Shown here piece by piece: positions 4,943 through 6,120 of a stretch of DNA of 6,120 bases. The position numbers were made by a program, and so were the translations under genes. Each line of letters opens with the position of its first letter. Within the stretch, counting starts at the first letter, position 1. Below the pieces are notes generated by a model. That model made no database searches and had not been told where the DNA came from. It worked only from the letters and a program-made list of their open reading frames with translations. The stretch is from the NCBI GenBank assembly GCA_000995845.1, contig LCEZ01000058.1, forward strand, positions 1-6,120, given 5' to 3'. This DNA comes from Parcubacteria group bacterium GW2011_GWD2_43_10. GTDB lineage: Bacteria > Patescibacteriota > Patescibacteriia > Veblenbacterales > UBA10138.

Positions 4943-6049
4943 ATGAAATTCTTCTGTACTAAAGAAAATATTAATAATGGCTTAGCCCTAGTTGGGCACG
5001 TTGCTACCAAAAGCACCAGCTTACCAATATTAAATAATATCTTATTAAAAACTACCCCCGGGGGGCTACAACTAACCGCCACCAACCTAGAAGTAGCAAT
5101 AACAACAATAATTAGGGGAAAAACCGAAGGTGAAGGAAACATAACGGTTCAGGGTAAATTATTAATTGAGGCCGCCGCCTTATTACCAGACGATAAAGTA
5201 GAATTATTGGTGGATAATGGTTCCCTAACAATTACTTGTGGGCGAAGTCGTACAGTTATAAAAGGGGCACCAGCTGAAGATTTTCCAGTAATACCTCAAA
5301 TTAATGGTGGAAATAAATTTATCATACCAACCCAAAAATTAGCTGAAGCAGTTTCGCGGGTTGTTTTTACAGTTAATCCTGATGAGGGCAGGCCAGAAAT
5401 AAGTGGTGTATTTTTAGGCAATGTTAGCAAAAAAACTGTTTTAGTTGGAACAGACAGTTATCGCTTAGCGGAGAATACCCTAGGGGAAAGCAAGAACATT
5501 ATTCAACCAGAGGGGTTAATTATTCCACTGCGAACAGCCCAAGAAGTGGGACGAATCAGCCAATCGTCAGACATTGAACAAATTGAGGTGGTGTTGGGGG
5601 ATAATCAAGTTTTGTGGCAAATAGGTGAAACACAAATTATATCGCGCCTAGTTTCCGGACAATATCCTGATTATTTACAAATAATACCCAAAGAATTTAG
5701 TACAACCGCCAAACTTAATCGCGAAGCCCTACAACAAGCAGTTAGGGCAGCCAGCCTATTTGTTCGCAGTGGAATTAATGATGTGCGCCTTAAATTTAAA
5801 GTGTCAGACAAAACAGTTTTGGTATCATCTACTAATAGCCAGCTAGGAGAAAACACCACAGAGGTGGGTGCAGAAATTGATGGTGAAGAAACAGAAGTAA
5901 TATTTAATTATCGTTATTTATTAGATGGTTTATCAGTTATTCCGGGCCGAGAAATAAAAATTAAGGTGGCGGGACCAAATAGCCCAAGCTTATTTGAGCC
6001 CAAAGACGGTACTGATTATAGATACTTGATAATGCCGATCAGACAATAA
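4943..6049 (+). CDS. dnaN: DNA polymerase III beta subunit (sliding clamp)
   Basis: This dimeric ring encircles DNA and tethers the replicative polymerase and other repair and replication proteins. It is 368 residues, full length, with three repeated clamp domains. Family landmarks are visible in order: MKFFCTKENI at the start, LPILNNILL (28-36), TNLEVAI (48-53 region), GAPAEDFPVIP (108-118), TDSYRLA (170-176) beside the protein-binding pocket, RLVSGQYPDY (235-244), FNYRYLLDGL (321-330), and the C-terminal YLIMPIR (361-367), which lines the clamp-binding cleft. Nothing is missing. The start ATG follows CCCCCTACT, with no Shine-Dalgarno sequence. It lies downstream of dnaA in the same direction, and a strong terminator follows 12 bp after its stop. 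Confidence 0.98.
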   Translation: MKFFCTKENINNGLALVGHVATKSTSLPILNNILLKTTPGGLQLTATNLEVAITTIIRGKTEGEGNITVQGKLLIEAAALLPDDKVELLVDNGSLTITCGRSRTVIKGAPAEDFPVIPQINGGNKFIIPTQKLAEAVSRVVFTVNPDEGRPEISGVFLGNVSKKTVLVGTDSYRLAENTLGESKNIIQPEGLIIPLRTAQEVGRISQSSDIEQIEVVLGDNQVLWQIGETQIISRLVSGQYPDYLQIIPKEFSTTAKLNREALQQAVRAASLFVRSGINDVRLKFKVSDKTVLVSSTNSQLGENTTEVGAEIDGEETEVIFNYRYLLDGLSVIPGREIKIKVAGPNSPSLFEPKDGTDYRYLIMPIRQ

Positions 6050-6061
6050 TTAGAAAAGGCA

Positions 6062-6097
6062 TATAAAAATACCGGGCCGCGGCCCGGTATTTTTATA
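6062..6097. terminator. Bidirectional terminator after dnaN (perfect 36-bp palindrome)
   Basis: Positions 6062-6097 are a perfect palindrome centred between 6079 and 6080. The GC core CCGGGCCGCGGCCCGG (6072-6087) is flanked by TAAAAATA and TATTTTTA, so each strand has a U-tract after the stem. The perfect symmetry suggests it also stops a convergent gene lying beyond the window. Confidence 0.9.
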
Positions 6098-6120
6098 ATC
6101 ATACTAGTTATTAATTTCTA

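Noticed and set aside
1..6120. CRISPR arrays, tRNA or rRNA genes, toxin-antitoxin or defence cassettes
   Set aside because: No regularly spaced repeats, no tRNA cloverleaf or rRNA motifs, and no small gene pairs of that type were seen on either strand.

Overview
This window looks like the replication-origin neighbourhood of a bacterial chromosome. The core is the conserved block (yidC - yidD remnant - rnpA - rpmH) < oriC > (dnaA - dnaN). Reduced protein sizes, a YidC without an N-terminal extension, very short 5' leaders mostly lacking Shine-Dalgarno sequences, AT-rich DNA and the standard genetic code suggest a small-genome lineage. Candidate Phyla Radiation/Patescibacteria is my best guess. 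That is inferred from overall character, not from a phylogenetic marker analysis.

Layout. Positions 1-250 hold a possible 5' end of a minus-strand gene at the very edge, then a run of inverted repeats forming a structured leader. Next is an unrecognised membrane protein gene on the plus strand (251-1456), with the only good Shine-Dalgarno sequence in the window. Two hairpin terminators (about 1469-1546) separate it from a convergent minus-strand operon. Read from the origin outward, that operon is rpmH (L34), rnpA (RNase P protein), a broken yidD, yidC (membrane insertase) and a small PRC-barrel-like gene overlapping the end of yidC. These genes are packed with gaps of 3-4 nt or overlaps. The rpmH-dnaA gap (3269-3486) carries divergent promoters, one near-consensus DnaA box and AT-rich DNA. 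dnaA (3487-4827) and dnaN (4943-6049) follow on the plus strand, separated by a 115-bp gap with an AT-rich tract and a possible DnaA-trio element. A perfect 36-bp GC-cored palindrome closes dnaN as a bidirectional terminator. The last 23 bp (6098-6120) hold nothing I can assign.

How the genes work together: DnaA opens the origin and DnaN clamps the polymerase to DNA. L34 and RnpA belong to translation and tRNA maturation. YidC inserts membrane proteins, normally with YidD as an accessory.

Most of the window is ordinary housekeeping DNA. The points worth a second look are the decayed yidD, which has two frame disruptions and an internal deletion, the PRC-barrel gene where jag/khpB often lies, the structured leader before the unknown membrane protein, a recurrent ACTATG start context, and a possible DnaA-trio over the dnaN start. 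I found no convincing undescribed system such as a defence cassette, CRISPR or retron.
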